The position numbers were made by a program, and so were the translations under genes. From Lachnospiraceae bacterium (GTDB lineage: Bacteria; Bacillota_A; Clostridia; Lachnospirales; Lachnospiraceae), in assembly GCA_017960415.1 (NCBI GenBank), contig JAGCZE010000130.1:1-7589 (forward strand): a stretch of 7,589 nucleotides of DNA, in the 5' to 3' direction. Shown piece after piece: positions 1 through 6,381 of this stretch (its first letter is position 1; every line of letters starts with the position of its first letter). The notes beneath the pieces are model-generated. The model worked only from the letters and a program-made list of their open reading frames with translations. It was not told the origin of the DNA and did no database searches.

Positions 1-117
1 AACGGGACTATAGAATATGTTGCCCAAAGAGCGGAATCTCCGTATATCAAGGTTTTACTGGCAAATAATGTCAAGATAATCAATTTCCCCGGATACAGGT
101 ACAGTAAGGTATTGTAA
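1..117 (+). CDS. C-terminal fragment of an unidentified protein
   Basis: Reading frame 1 is open from the left edge and ends at TAA (115-117), giving the last 38 residues of a protein that starts outside the window. The visible tail contains ...EYVAQRAESPYIKVL... and ends ...PGYRYSKVL. It has no signal peptide, membrane segment or catalytic motif that I recognise. It does not resemble the C-terminus of thymidylate synthase, the commonest partner of folA. The frame is the only one of the three open over this stretch that ends cleanly before a non-coding region, which supports it being a real gene end, but 38 codons are too few to be certain. The function is unknown. Confidence 0.5.
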   Translation, partial: NGTIEYVAQRAESPYIKVLLANNVKIINFPGYRYSKVL

Positions 118-145
118 AAGGCAATTCTCCCCTCTTCATGGGAAA

Positions 146-180
146 GTTTACTTGCACTGTAAACAAGGTAGTGGTAAGAT
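146..180 (+). promoter_or_regulatory. Possible folA promoter with an overlapping palindrome
   Basis: A -35-like TTGCAC (152-157) and a -10-like TAAGAT (175-180) are separated by 17 nt. A TG dinucleotide at 172-173 gives the extended -10 form TGnTAAGAT. The predicted start is near 187. The -35 is enclosed by an inverted repeat, GTTTAC (146-151) and GTAAAC (159-164), with a 7-nt spacer, which is where a repressor could bind. The hexamers match the consensus only partly (3/6 and 4/6), so folA could also be read through from the upstream gene. Confidence 0.35.
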
Positions 181-185
181 AAAAA

Positions 186-270
186 TGCGGGTGTGTTCCC
201 GCTGGAAAACTGTAGTGGAACATATTCGCCCGGATCATTTTGGGCAAAAGACCGCATATTTTTGCGGTCT
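186..270 (+). promoter_or_regulatory. Structured folA 5' leader with three stem-loops
   Basis: Three hairpins follow one another just after the predicted transcription start. Hairpin 1 pairs GCGGG (187-191) with CCCGC (198-202) around a 6-nt loop. Hairpin 2 pairs GCCC (228-231) with GGGC (242-245), extended by two A-U pairs past one mismatch. Hairpin 3 is a perfect 8-bp stem, AGACCGCA (249-256) with TGCGGTCT (263-270), and a 6-nt loop. Hairpin 3 ends about 10 nt before the folA ribosome binding site and is followed by a weak T-rich stretch (ACATTTAATT). CCGCA (252-256) can also pair with TGCGG at 186-190, an arrangement that would break hairpins 1 and 3. I do not recognise a known riboswitch consensus. 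That the region is regulatory is an inference from structure alone. Confidence 0.4.
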
Positions 271-280
271 ACATTTAATT

Positions 281-290
281 GAGGGAGAGG
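281..290 (+). promoter_or_regulatory. folA ribosome binding site
   Basis: The purine-rich GAGGGAGAGG lies 5 nt before the ATG at 296. It fixes the start there rather than at upstream in-frame start codons, the first of which (152) would add 48 residues unlike any DHFR. Confidence 0.8.
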
Positions 291-295
291 AAAGC

Positions 296-802
296 ATGAG
301 GGCAATTGCTGCGGTAGACAAAAACTGGGCGATCGGCAATAAGGGACAGCTGTTGGTGAGCATCCCCGCAGACCAGCGTTTTTTCAGAGGTGAGACACTC
401 GGGAAGACTGTGGTGCTGGGGCGCAAGACCATGGATACCTTTCCGGGGGGACGTCCTTTAAAGAGCAGAAGAAATATCATCATGACCAGAGATCCTCATT
501 ACAGCGTTATTGACGCGGAGACGGTACTGAGTATCGATGAACTGCTTGACCGGATAAAGGATGTGAAAACAGAAGACGTATACGTAATAGGCGGCCAGAG
601 CATTTATGAACAGCTTCTTCCCTATTGCGACGAAGCTTATATTACGAAGATCGACTATGAATATCAGGCTGATGCCTATTTTCCCAATCTGGATAAAAAT
701 GACGAATGGGAATGCGTTTCTGTTTCGGAAGAGGAAACTTACTGGGATCTTGAGTACAGATTCTGTATATATAAACGTAAAAAAGATGCCTTGAGTGAGT
801 GA
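296..802 (+). CDS. folA: Dihydrofolate reductase
   Basis: The enzyme reduces dihydrofolate to tetrahydrofolate with NADPH in the cytoplasm, feeding thymidylate, purine and methionine synthesis. The protein is 168 aa, a usual bacterial DHFR length. The N-terminus MRAIAAVDKNWAIGNKGQLL matches the family's first strand and Met20-type loop. Asp26 in IPAD aligns with the catalytic Asp27 of the E. coli enzyme, and Phe30 with Phe31. GRKTM (42-46) and IGGQSIYEQLL (98-108) are the NADPH-binding segments. Arg58 aligns with the Arg57 that binds the folate glutamate tail. Thr117 in the YITKI strand aligns with Thr113. One departure is that Val21 replaces the nearly universal Trp22. I recall this LLVSIPAD-type variant in clostridial DHFRs, so it is probably a lineage trait rather than a defect. 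galM follows 40 nt downstream, suggesting co-transcription. Confidence 0.95.
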   Translation: MRAIAAVDKNWAIGNKGQLLVSIPADQRFFRGETLGKTVVLGRKTMDTFPGGRPLKSRRNIIMTRDPHYSVIDAETVLSIDELLDRIKDVKTEDVYVIGGQSIYEQLLPYCDEAYITKIDYEYQADAYFPNLDKNDEWECVSVSEEETYWDLEYRFCIYKRKKDALSE

Positions 803-824
803 AAAAATTACTACAGAAATAAAC

Positions 825-834
825 AGGGAGGGGA
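825..834 (+). promoter_or_regulatory. galM ribosome binding site
   Basis: AGGGAGGGGA lies 8 nt before the ATG at 843 and supports that start. An in-frame GTG at 795 overlaps the folA stop, but it lacks a comparable site and would add 16 polar residues that the family does not need. Confidence 0.7.
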
Positions 835-842
835 GAAAAAGG

Positions 843-1895
843 ATGAGTGTTACAACGAGGAGTTTTGGCAAAACCGCGAAAGGAGAGGAGGTCACTCTGT
901 ACCGCATTGAGAACTCAAAGGGTATGGCAGCGGAACTGATCGATTACGGTGCAAATCTGGTTTCACTGTTTGTAGCTGACAGAAACGGTGAATTCGCGGA
1001 CATCGTGTTGGGTTATGACAATATCGCGGGTTATGAGAAAAATCAGTGCTTCTTCGGCAGCGTGATCGGAAGAAATGCCAACAGGATTTCAAATGCGGCA
1101 TTTACGATCAATGGGGTCGAGTACAAACTTGACAAAAATGAGCATGGCAATAATCTTCACAGTAGCTTTAACGATGGATTCCATAAGAGGATATGGAAGG
1201 CTGTGACCGGTGATGACGGGTGTTCTGTGAAGCTGAGTCTCGAATCTCCGGACGGTGATGAGGGGTTCCCGGGCAATTTGACTGCTTCCGTTACCTACAG
1301 GATTAATTCCGATAACGAGCTTGAACTGATATATGAGGGCATTTCCGATGCGGATACGATCCTGAACATGACGAATCATTCCTACTTTAACCTTAACGGC
1401 CATGATTCGGGGCTGGCAACCGGCCATAAGCTATGGCTCAATGCCAAAGAATATACTCCTGCTACGCCTGAATGCATTCCTACGGGCGAGATAGCAAAAG
1501 TTGCCGGCACACCCTTTGATTTTACAACGCCTCATGAGATTGCCGAAAGGATCGACAATGATGATCCTCAGCTCAAGATAGGCGGAGGATACGATCATAA
1601 TTTTGTCCTTGATATCGCAGGCGGCAAGTGTGAGAAGATAGCAGAGCTTGAAAGTGAGAAAAGCGGCAGGAAGATGACAGTTTATACTGATCTTCCGGGT
1701 GTTCAGTTCTATGCAGGAAACGCAATAGCGCCTCATAACGGAAAGGGAGGTACTCCTTACGGCAAGAGAAACGGAGTATGTCTGGAAACACAATTCTTCC
1801 CCGATGCGATCAACAAGCCAATGTTTAAGAGCCCTGTGCTGAAAGCTGGCGTACAGTTCCACTCAGTAACCAAATACGGATTTGGGGTAATCTGA
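843..1895 (+). CDS. galM: Aldose 1-epimerase (galactose mutarotase)
   Basis: The enzyme interconverts alpha and beta anomers of galactose and glucose, supplying alpha-galactose to galactokinase in the Leloir pathway. The protein is 350 aa, close to the usual length of about 345, with a beta-sandwich family pattern throughout. Key residues fall in the expected order, using the Lactococcus lactis enzyme for comparison. Arg81 in GRNANRI corresponds to Arg71, His106 in NNLH to His96, and the catalytic acid His179 in TNHSYFNLNG to His170. Asp251 in GGYDHNF corresponds to Asp243, and the catalytic base Glu315 in CLETQFFPDA to Glu304. There is no signal peptide, so it is cytoplasmic. No other galactose gene is nearby, and its position behind folA looks like a chance operon partnership. 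Members of this fold also act on other hexoses or hexose phosphates, so the exact sugar is not proven by sequence. Confidence 0.93.
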   Translation: MSVTTRSFGKTAKGEEVTLYRIENSKGMAAELIDYGANLVSLFVADRNGEFADIVLGYDNIAGYEKNQCFFGSVIGRNANRISNAAFTINGVEYKLDKNEHGNNLHSSFNDGFHKRIWKAVTGDDGCSVKLSLESPDGDEGFPGNLTASVTYRINSDNELELIYEGISDADTILNMTNHSYFNLNGHDSGLATGHKLWLNAKEYTPATPECIPTGEIAKVAGTPFDFTTPHEIAERIDNDDPQLKIGGGYDHNFVLDIAGGKCEKIAELESEKSGRKMTVYTDLPGVQFYAGNAIAPHNGKGGTPYGKRNGVCLETQFFPDAINKPMFKSPVLKAGVQFHSVTKYGFGVI

Positions 1896-1936
1896 AAAAA
1901 TTAAAACATGAATTAATTGTGTTTGCTAATCGATAC

Positions 1937-1956
1937 AAATACAAGATGTTGTATTT
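1937..1956. repeat. Short AT-rich inverted repeat after galM
   Basis: AAATACAA (1937-1944) and TTGTATTT (1949-1956) form a perfect 8-bp inverted repeat with a GATG loop. It lies 41 nt after the galM stop and 91 nt before apt. It could be a weak terminator for galM (it is followed by TATA, without a true T-run) or a protein-binding palindrome for the apt promoter. The AT-rich stem makes termination doubtful. Confidence 0.4.
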
Positions 1957-1980
1957 TATACCACGAATGTAGACTATATA

Positions 1981-2008
1981 TTGTTAAAATAATTTGAGTG
2001 AAAATAAT
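1981..2008 (+). promoter_or_regulatory. Probable apt promoter
   Basis: TTGTTA (1981-1986, 4/6 to the -35 consensus) and AATAAT (2003-2008, 5/6 to the -10 consensus) are separated by 16 nt. This would start transcription near 2015 and give a leader of about 30 nt. The region is so AT-rich that chance matches are likely, which limits confidence. The leader is too short for a purine riboswitch. Confidence 0.4.
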
Positions 2009-2033
2009 TAAATCAAGATATAAAAAATAATAG

Positions 2034-2040
2034 AAAGGTG
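2034..2040 (+). promoter_or_regulatory. apt ribosome binding site
   Basis: AAAGGTG lies 7 nt before the ATG at 2048 and supports that start. Confidence 0.65.
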
Positions 2041-2047
2041 AAATAAA

Positions 2048-2578
2048 ATGAAAAGAGAAAACATTGCCGATTATGTAAGAACTATTCCCGACTTTCCTGA
2101 GCCCGGTATCATGTTCAGGGATGTGACAAGTATCCTTCAGGATCCTGACGGACTTAAGGATTCCATCGATGCATTGATCAAGGTGCTTAAGGATGTTGAT
2201 TTTGATGTGGTGGTAGGACCCGAATCACGTGGTTTTATCTTCGGGGTTCCGGTAGCATATTCGCTGGGTAAAGGATTTGTCCCTGCAAGAAAGCCCGGCA
2301 AGCTGCCCTGCGAGACAGTCAAGATGGAATATGCTCTTGAATACGGAACAGCAGCGGTTGAGATCCACAAGGATGCGATCAAACCCGGACAGAAGGTGGT
2401 TATCATAGATGACCTGATCGCAACAGGAGGAACGATCGAAGCGATCGTCAAACTGGTTGAGCAGCTCGGAGGCGAGGTTGTACGCATCTGCTTCCTGATG
2501 GAACTTGAAGGACTTAAGGGACGTGAACGTCTTAAGGGCTACAATATTGACTCGATCATTTCATATCCCGGCAAATAA
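2048..2578 (+). CDS. apt: Adenine phosphoribosyltransferase
   Basis: The enzyme joins adenine to PRPP to make AMP and pyrophosphate, the one-step adenine salvage route, in the cytoplasm. The protein is 176 aa, within the usual 170-185. The family's N-terminal signature FPEPGIMFRDVTSIL sits at 16-30, GPESRGFIFG at 58-67 and the flexible-loop RKPGKLP at 81-87. The PRPP-binding type I phosphoribosyltransferase motif VVIIDDLIATGGTI lies at 117-130, with the paired acidic residues Asp121 and Asp122. All expected parts are present and nothing is truncated. It appears to be its own transcription unit, with an AT-rich promoter region upstream and a strong terminator downstream. It stands convergent to the sulfhydrylase gene. 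Apt also clears adenine released by S-adenosylhomocysteine and methylthioadenosine breakdown, a loose link to the neighbouring methionine gene. Confidence 0.96.
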   Translation: MKRENIADYVRTIPDFPEPGIMFRDVTSILQDPDGLKDSIDALIKVLKDVDFDVVVGPESRGFIFGVPVAYSLGKGFVPARKPGKLPCETVKMEYALEYGTAAVEIHKDAIKPGQKVVIIDDLIATGGTIEAIVKLVEQLGGEVVRICFLMELEGLKGRERLKGYNIDSIISYPGK

Positions 2579-2599
2579 TAAAAAAACGCATTTTAGATC

Positions 2600-2672
2600 A
2601 AAAAAATAAAAGCTCCTTTCCGGGCGGACAAGAGAAATCATATGACTCTTGCATCGAGGAAAAGAGCTTTTT
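2600..2672. terminator. Elaborate two-way terminator between apt and the sulfhydrylase gene
   Basis: The left arm 2608-2621 (AAAAGCTCCTTTCC) pairs with the right arm 2658-2671 (GGAAAAGAGCTTTT) over 14 positions, with a single C·A mismatch (2616/2663). On the plus strand the stem ends in a T-run (2668-2672) that serves apt. On the minus strand it is followed by seven Ts (complement of 2600-2606) that serve the sulfhydrylase gene, whose stop codon is 7 nt away. The 36-nt apical part is not a simple loop. It contains a second stem, CAAGAG (2629-2634) with CTCTTG (2646-2651), and inside that the 8-bp palindrome TCATATGA (2638-2645). A two-way terminator between convergent genes is expected, but the nested apical structure is more complex than usual. 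Confidence 0.85.
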
Positions 2673-2678
2673 ATATAT

Positions 2679-3956
2679 TTACAGTTTCTCAAGCGCCTGC
2701 TTTAAGTCGGCAATGATATCGTCAGGGTTCTCGAGGCCTACAGAGAAACGGATCAGATCGGGCTCAACTCCGGCTTCACGAAGCTGCTCATCACTCATCT
2801 GGCGATGTGTGTGGCTGGCGGGATGGAGGAGTGCGGTCTTGGCATCTGCTACATGAGTCTCTATGAAAGCGAATTTCAGACTGTCCATAAAACGGATCGC
2901 TGCTTCACGTCCGCCTTTGACAGCAAAAGCAATAACACCGCAGGTTCCGTTGGGGCAGTATTTCTGCTGAAGAGCATGTTCGGGGCTGCTCTCGAGATCC
3001 GCATATCTGACCCATGCAACCTTTTCCTGGGATTCGAGGAACTTCGCAACCTTCAGAGCGCTTGAGCAATGTCTTGCCATACGAACCGCAAGTGACTCCA
3101 GACTGACATTGAGGTAGAATGCGTTCATGGGTGACTGGATCGAACCGAAATCACGCATCAGCTGTGAGGTTGCTTTTGTGATATATGCAGCCTTACCGAA
3201 TTTCTCGGCGTAAACGATCCCGTGATAGCTTTCGTCGGGAGTTGTAAGGCCGGGGAATTTCTCCCTGTGTGCCATCCAATCGAAATTTCCGCTGTCTACG
3301 ATACATCCGCCGACTCCTACGGAATGACCGTCCATATATTTTGTAGTGGAATGGGTGATGATATCACATCCGAAGTCGAAAGGATTGCAGTTGATCGGAG
3401 TAGCAAAGGTATTGTCCATGATGAGAGGAACACCGTGATCGTGAGCAGCCTTGGCGAACTTCTCGATATCAAAGATCGAAACAGTAGGATTCGTAATAGT
3501 CTCACCGAATACAGCCTTGGTATTCGGACGGAATACTTTTTCGAGTTCTTCGGGAGTGATGTCGTTGTCTACGAATGTACACTCGATGCCCATCTTCTTC
3601 ATGGTTACGCCGAAAAGGTTGAAAGTACCTCCGTAGATCGAAGAGGAAGCGATAAAGTGGTCGCCGCATTCGCAGATATTGAAGATCGCATAGAAATTGG
3701 CAGCCTGGCCCGATGAAGTGAGCATTGCCGCATATCCGCCCTCAAGGTCGCAGATCTTCTTTGCTACATGGTCATTGGTGGGATTCTGAAGTCTGGTATA
3801 AAAATACCCGGATGCTTCGAGATCGAAGAGCTTGCCCATGCCGTCAGAAGTATCGTACTTGAAGGTCGTGCTCTGAACAATAGGTACCTGTCTGGGTTCG
3901 CCCTGTGCCGGTACATATCCGCCAGTCAGACAGAGTGTTTCTTTGGATGCTTCCAT
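2679..3956 (-). CDS. O-acetylhomoserine sulfhydrylase (PLP-dependent)
   Basis: The predicted reaction joins O-acetylhomoserine with sulfide (or methanethiol) to make homocysteine (or methionine) and acetate, the direct sulfhydrylation route to methionine, in the cytoplasm. The protein is 425 aa, typical of this branch of the Cys/Met PLP family and longer than cystathionine gamma-synthase (about 390). Visible motifs are YTRLQNPTND (53-62), the phosphate-binding SSGQAA (81-86), SIYGGTFNLF (106-115) and the cofactor-ring Asp181 in MDNTFATP. The Schiff-base Lys206 lies in HSTTKYMDGH, and the C-terminal substrate-binding segments are LLHPASHTHRQ (376-386) and RFSVGLENPDD (403-413). The start at 3956 is set by a perfect AGGAGG; a longer in-frame extension has no support. 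The gene lies 58 nt behind pcrA on the same strand with no terminator between, so they may share a transcript. The usual symbol would be metY, but substrate choice within the family is not certain from sequence. Confidence 0.9.
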   Translation of the reverse strand: MEASKETLCLTGGYVPAQGEPRQVPIVQSTTFKYDTSDGMGKLFDLEASGYFYTRLQNPTNDHVAKKICDLEGGYAAMLTSSGQAANFYAIFNICECGDHFIASSSIYGGTFNLFGVTMKKMGIECTFVDNDITPEELEKVFRPNTKAVFGETITNPTVSIFDIEKFAKAAHDHGVPLIMDNTFATPINCNPFDFGCDIITHSTTKYMDGHSVGVGGCIVDSGNFDWMAHREKFPGLTTPDESYHGIVYAEKFGKAAYITKATSQLMRDFGSIQSPMNAFYLNVSLESLAVRMARHCSSALKVAKFLESQEKVAWVRYADLESSPEHALQQKYCPNGTCGVIAFAVKGGREAAIRFMDSLKFAFIETHVADAKTALLHPASHTHRQMSDEQLREAGVEPDLIRFSVGLENPDDIIADLKQALEKL

Positions 3957-3964
3957 TAAAATAT

Positions 3965-3970
3965 CCTCCT
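3965..3970 (-). promoter_or_regulatory. Sulfhydrylase gene ribosome binding site
   Basis: The minus-strand sequence AGGAGG lies 8 nt before the ATG at 3956-3954. It decides the start against the 40-residue in-frame extension, which overlaps the end of pcrA. Confidence 0.9.
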
Positions 3971-4014
3971 GAAAATTAAAATATGATTTAAATAAATACA
4001 AATTTAAAACAAGA

Positions 4015-6369
4015 TTAAACTTTAACCAATTTAGCGAAAGTAGCCAGCATTTTCTTGGTTCCCGCAGGAAAGTCAACAGTTATTTCATAGTCTTTTCCAC
4101 CCTTGACTATGGCAGTGACGGTCCCGATTCCGAACTTCGAATGCTTCACCGAATCACCGATACCGAATCCGAGATCCTGTACGGCAGAGAGTCCTGCCGG
4201 CGGGAGTTCATGCTTCTCAGCATAGGGATTGGAACGCAGGAAATCAGACATCTTCGATGAGCTGACAGTCGATCCGTGAGAGGTGACTCCGGATATTTGG
4301 GAGTTCCTGCTCTCATGATCCCGTTCGGATCTTAATGTCTCAAACGTATACTGTCTGTTCGAAGTGCTGCCCGAGAGCCTGCTGTTGTGCTGATTCCCGG
4401 ACATCTTTATTAGGTTGCGGGGCAGTTCGTTGATAAATCGCGATACTTTGTTAAACTGTATCTCACCGCGCATCATACGCTGCTTGCAATAGCTCAGTGT
4501 AAGATGCTGCATGGCTCGTGTTATGCCGACATAGCACAGACGGCGTTCTTCCTCGATCTCCTGGGCCGGGTTGTCTGCGTTGATCGACATATATCCGGGG
4601 AAGAGCCCTTCCTCCATTCCGACCATATAGACATTCGGGAATTCCAGACCCTTTGCGCTGTGGATCGTCATGAGGACAACGATATCCGATTCTTCCGAAT
4701 AACCGTCTATATCTGCCACAAGAGAGATCTCATCAAGGAAATCCCTTAATTCGGCTGCCTCATTGTTCATCTCGCGCTCATCAGTCCATGCCGTGATCTT
4801 CGAGATCAGTTCGTTAATATTTTCTATACGTTCTTTTACTTTTTCGTCCTCATCTTCTTCTGCCAGATAATCGATATACTGTGTCGCTTCAAGGATCTCA
4901 TCGATGATGTCCGCAAGGGAATAATCATGGGAGAGCTTGTCACGAAGGATTTCAATCATGCTGACGAATGAGTGGATCGCGGTTTTGGCCCTTGATACGG
5001 AAGGAATAAAATCAACCATCTTCATGGCTTCATAAAATGATATGCCGTTCTCCATCGCATATCCGTCCAACCGGTCGATGGTTGCAAGCCCTATACCGCG
5101 CCTCGGAACGTTGATCACTCTTTTTACGGCCAGGGAATCAAGACCGCCGTCGATCACCTTCAGATAGGCGATCATATCCTTGATCTCTTTGCGCTGATAG
5201 AAGTTCTGTCCTCCGATGATACGGTACGGGATGTTACGGTAAATCAGACGCTCCTCGAAAGCGCGCGATTGTGCATTTGTCCTGTACAGTATGGCAAAAT
5301 CTTTGTATGAGAAGCCCTCGGACGAAACCCGGGAGGCTATGTCACTGACCACGCCGGCTGCTTCATCATTATCATTCTCATAACAGACAACTTCGGTAAT
5401 ATCACCGTTCGGATTGGCTGTCCACAAGGTTTTGTCCTTACGGCCGACATTATTGTGGATGACACCGTTCGCAGCCTCAAGGATATTGCCCGTTGAACGG
5501 TAATTCTGTTCGAGCCTGATGACTACCGCATCGGGATAGATATCTTCAAAATCAAGGATGTTTCGGATATCGGCGCCTCTGAAACGGTAAATGCTCTGGT
5601 CGTCATCCCCGACTACGCAAAGATTCTTCTCCAAATCACCGTATTCGTTGACATGTTGGGCAAGCAGGCTGGTCAGAACAAACTGGGCATGGTTGGTATC
5701 CTGGTACTCATCGACCATGACATACCTGAAACGCCTTCTGTAATAATCGAGAGCATCGGGATTGGTCTTGAACAGTTCGACGGTTTTGAATATCAGATCG
5801 TCGAAATCCAGTGCATTGTTGGCTTTTAAACGTTTTTGATATTCGGTGTAGCAGGCAGCCGCTTTCCTTGCGACGGGGTCGGAACCTGCCTCGGCTGCAA
5901 ATCCCTCGGGGCTGATGAGTTCGTCCTTCGCATGGGAGATCATGCCGAGGACCGCTTTCTCCTTGAGCTGCTTGGAATCGATGTTGAGGTATTTGAAAAC
6001 CTCTTTCATAAGGCTCTTGCTGTCATCGGAATCGTATATCGTAAATGCGCGGTCATAGCCGATAGTGTCAATGAAACGCCGAAGGATCCTCACACATGAG
6101 GAATGAAAGGTGCTGACCCATATGCTCTCGGCTCCGTCGCCGACTATCGACGCAACACGTTCCTTCATCTCACCGGCGGCCTTGTTTGTAAATGTGAGCG
6201 CGATGATCTGATAAGGGCTTACGCCGCGTTCCCTGATAAGATAAGCGATGCGGTGCGTCAGGACCCTGGTCTTGCCCGACCCTGCACCCGCAAGGATAAG
6301 CAGCGGACCGGTATCATGCAGAACAGCCTGCTGCTGCATATCGTTCAGCTTCTCCAGTAAATCGTCCAT
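4015..6369 (-). CDS. pcrA: ATP-dependent DNA helicase PcrA/UvrD (superfamily 1A)
   Basis: This 3'-5' DNA helicase acts in nucleotide excision and mismatch repair, in replication restart, and at stalled RNA polymerase. The protein is 784 aa, somewhat longer than typical PcrA (about 720-740). All helicase motifs are present in order. They are the Q motif LNDMQQQAV (8-16), Walker A AGAGSGKT (27-34), motif Ia LTFTNKAAGEMK (58-69), Ib TFHS (87-90), II VDEYQDTN (219-226), III VGDDDQSIYRFRGAD (253-267), IV LEQNYRST (286-293), V TIHSAKGLEFPNV (568-580) and VI ERRLCYVGITRA (608-619). After a polar, Ser-rich linker of about 85 residues (650-735) comes a Tudor-like C-terminal domain (about 736-784, GDSVKHSKFGIGTV...). 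In PcrA/UvrD this domain binds RNA polymerase. The extra length lies mostly in the linker. The gene has its own good promoter and is divergent from the permease gene. Confidence 0.95.
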   Translation of the reverse strand: MDDLLEKLNDMQQQAVLHDTGPLLILAGAGSGKTRVLTHRIAYLIRERGVSPYQIIALTFTNKAAGEMKERVASIVGDGAESIWVSTFHSSCVRILRRFIDTIGYDRAFTIYDSDDSKSLMKEVFKYLNIDSKQLKEKAVLGMISHAKDELISPEGFAAEAGSDPVARKAAACYTEYQKRLKANNALDFDDLIFKTVELFKTNPDALDYYRRRFRYVMVDEYQDTNHAQFVLTSLLAQHVNEYGDLEKNLCVVGDDDQSIYRFRGADIRNILDFEDIYPDAVVIRLEQNYRSTGNILEAANGVIHNNVGRKDKTLWTANPNGDITEVVCYENDNDEAAGVVSDIASRVSSEGFSYKDFAILYRTNAQSRAFEERLIYRNIPYRIIGGQNFYQRKEIKDMIAYLKVIDGGLDSLAVKRVINVPRRGIGLATIDRLDGYAMENGISFYEAMKMVDFIPSVSRAKTAIHSFVSMIEILRDKLSHDYSLADIIDEILEATQYIDYLAEEDEDEKVKERIENINELISKITAWTDEREMNNEAAELRDFLDEISLVADIDGYSEESDIVVLMTIHSAKGLEFPNVYMVGMEEGLFPGYMSINADNPAQEIEEERRLCYVGITRAMQHLTLSYCKQRMMRGEIQFNKVSRFINELPRNLIKMSGNQHNSRLSGSTSNRQYTFETLRSERDHESRNSQISGVTSHGSTVSSSKMSDFLRSNPYAEKHELPPAGLSAVQDLGFGIGDSVKHSKFGIGTVTAIVKGGKDYEITVDFPAGTKKMLATFAKLVKV

Positions 6370-6381
6370 AAATAAAGTAAA

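Noticed and set aside
152..295. 48-codon N-terminal extension of folA
   Set aside because: It is unlike any DHFR N-terminus, crosses the predicted promoter and hairpins, and lacks a ribosome binding site. The ATG at 296 has a good one and matches the family start.
186..295. Known THF riboswitch upstream of folA
   Set aside because: The hairpin order and conserved loop sequences I remember for that class are not visible, so only an unclassified structured leader is reported.
458..907. 149-codon minus-strand open frame opposite folA
   Set aside because: It is a shadow of the well-supported folA and galM frames, has no ribosome binding site, and its hydrophobic stretches are by-products of the opposite-strand codons. 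The other long antisense frames over galM, apt, the sulfhydrylase gene, pcrA and the permease were set aside for the same reason.
1896..2047. Purine riboswitch ahead of apt
   Set aside because: No three-way-junction pattern with the conserved loops is visible, and the only good hairpin is the AT-rich 1937-1956 repeat.
3957..4014. SAM riboswitch or T-box ahead of the sulfhydrylase gene
   Set aside because: The gap is only 58 nt, AT-rich and without the required stems, too short for either class.
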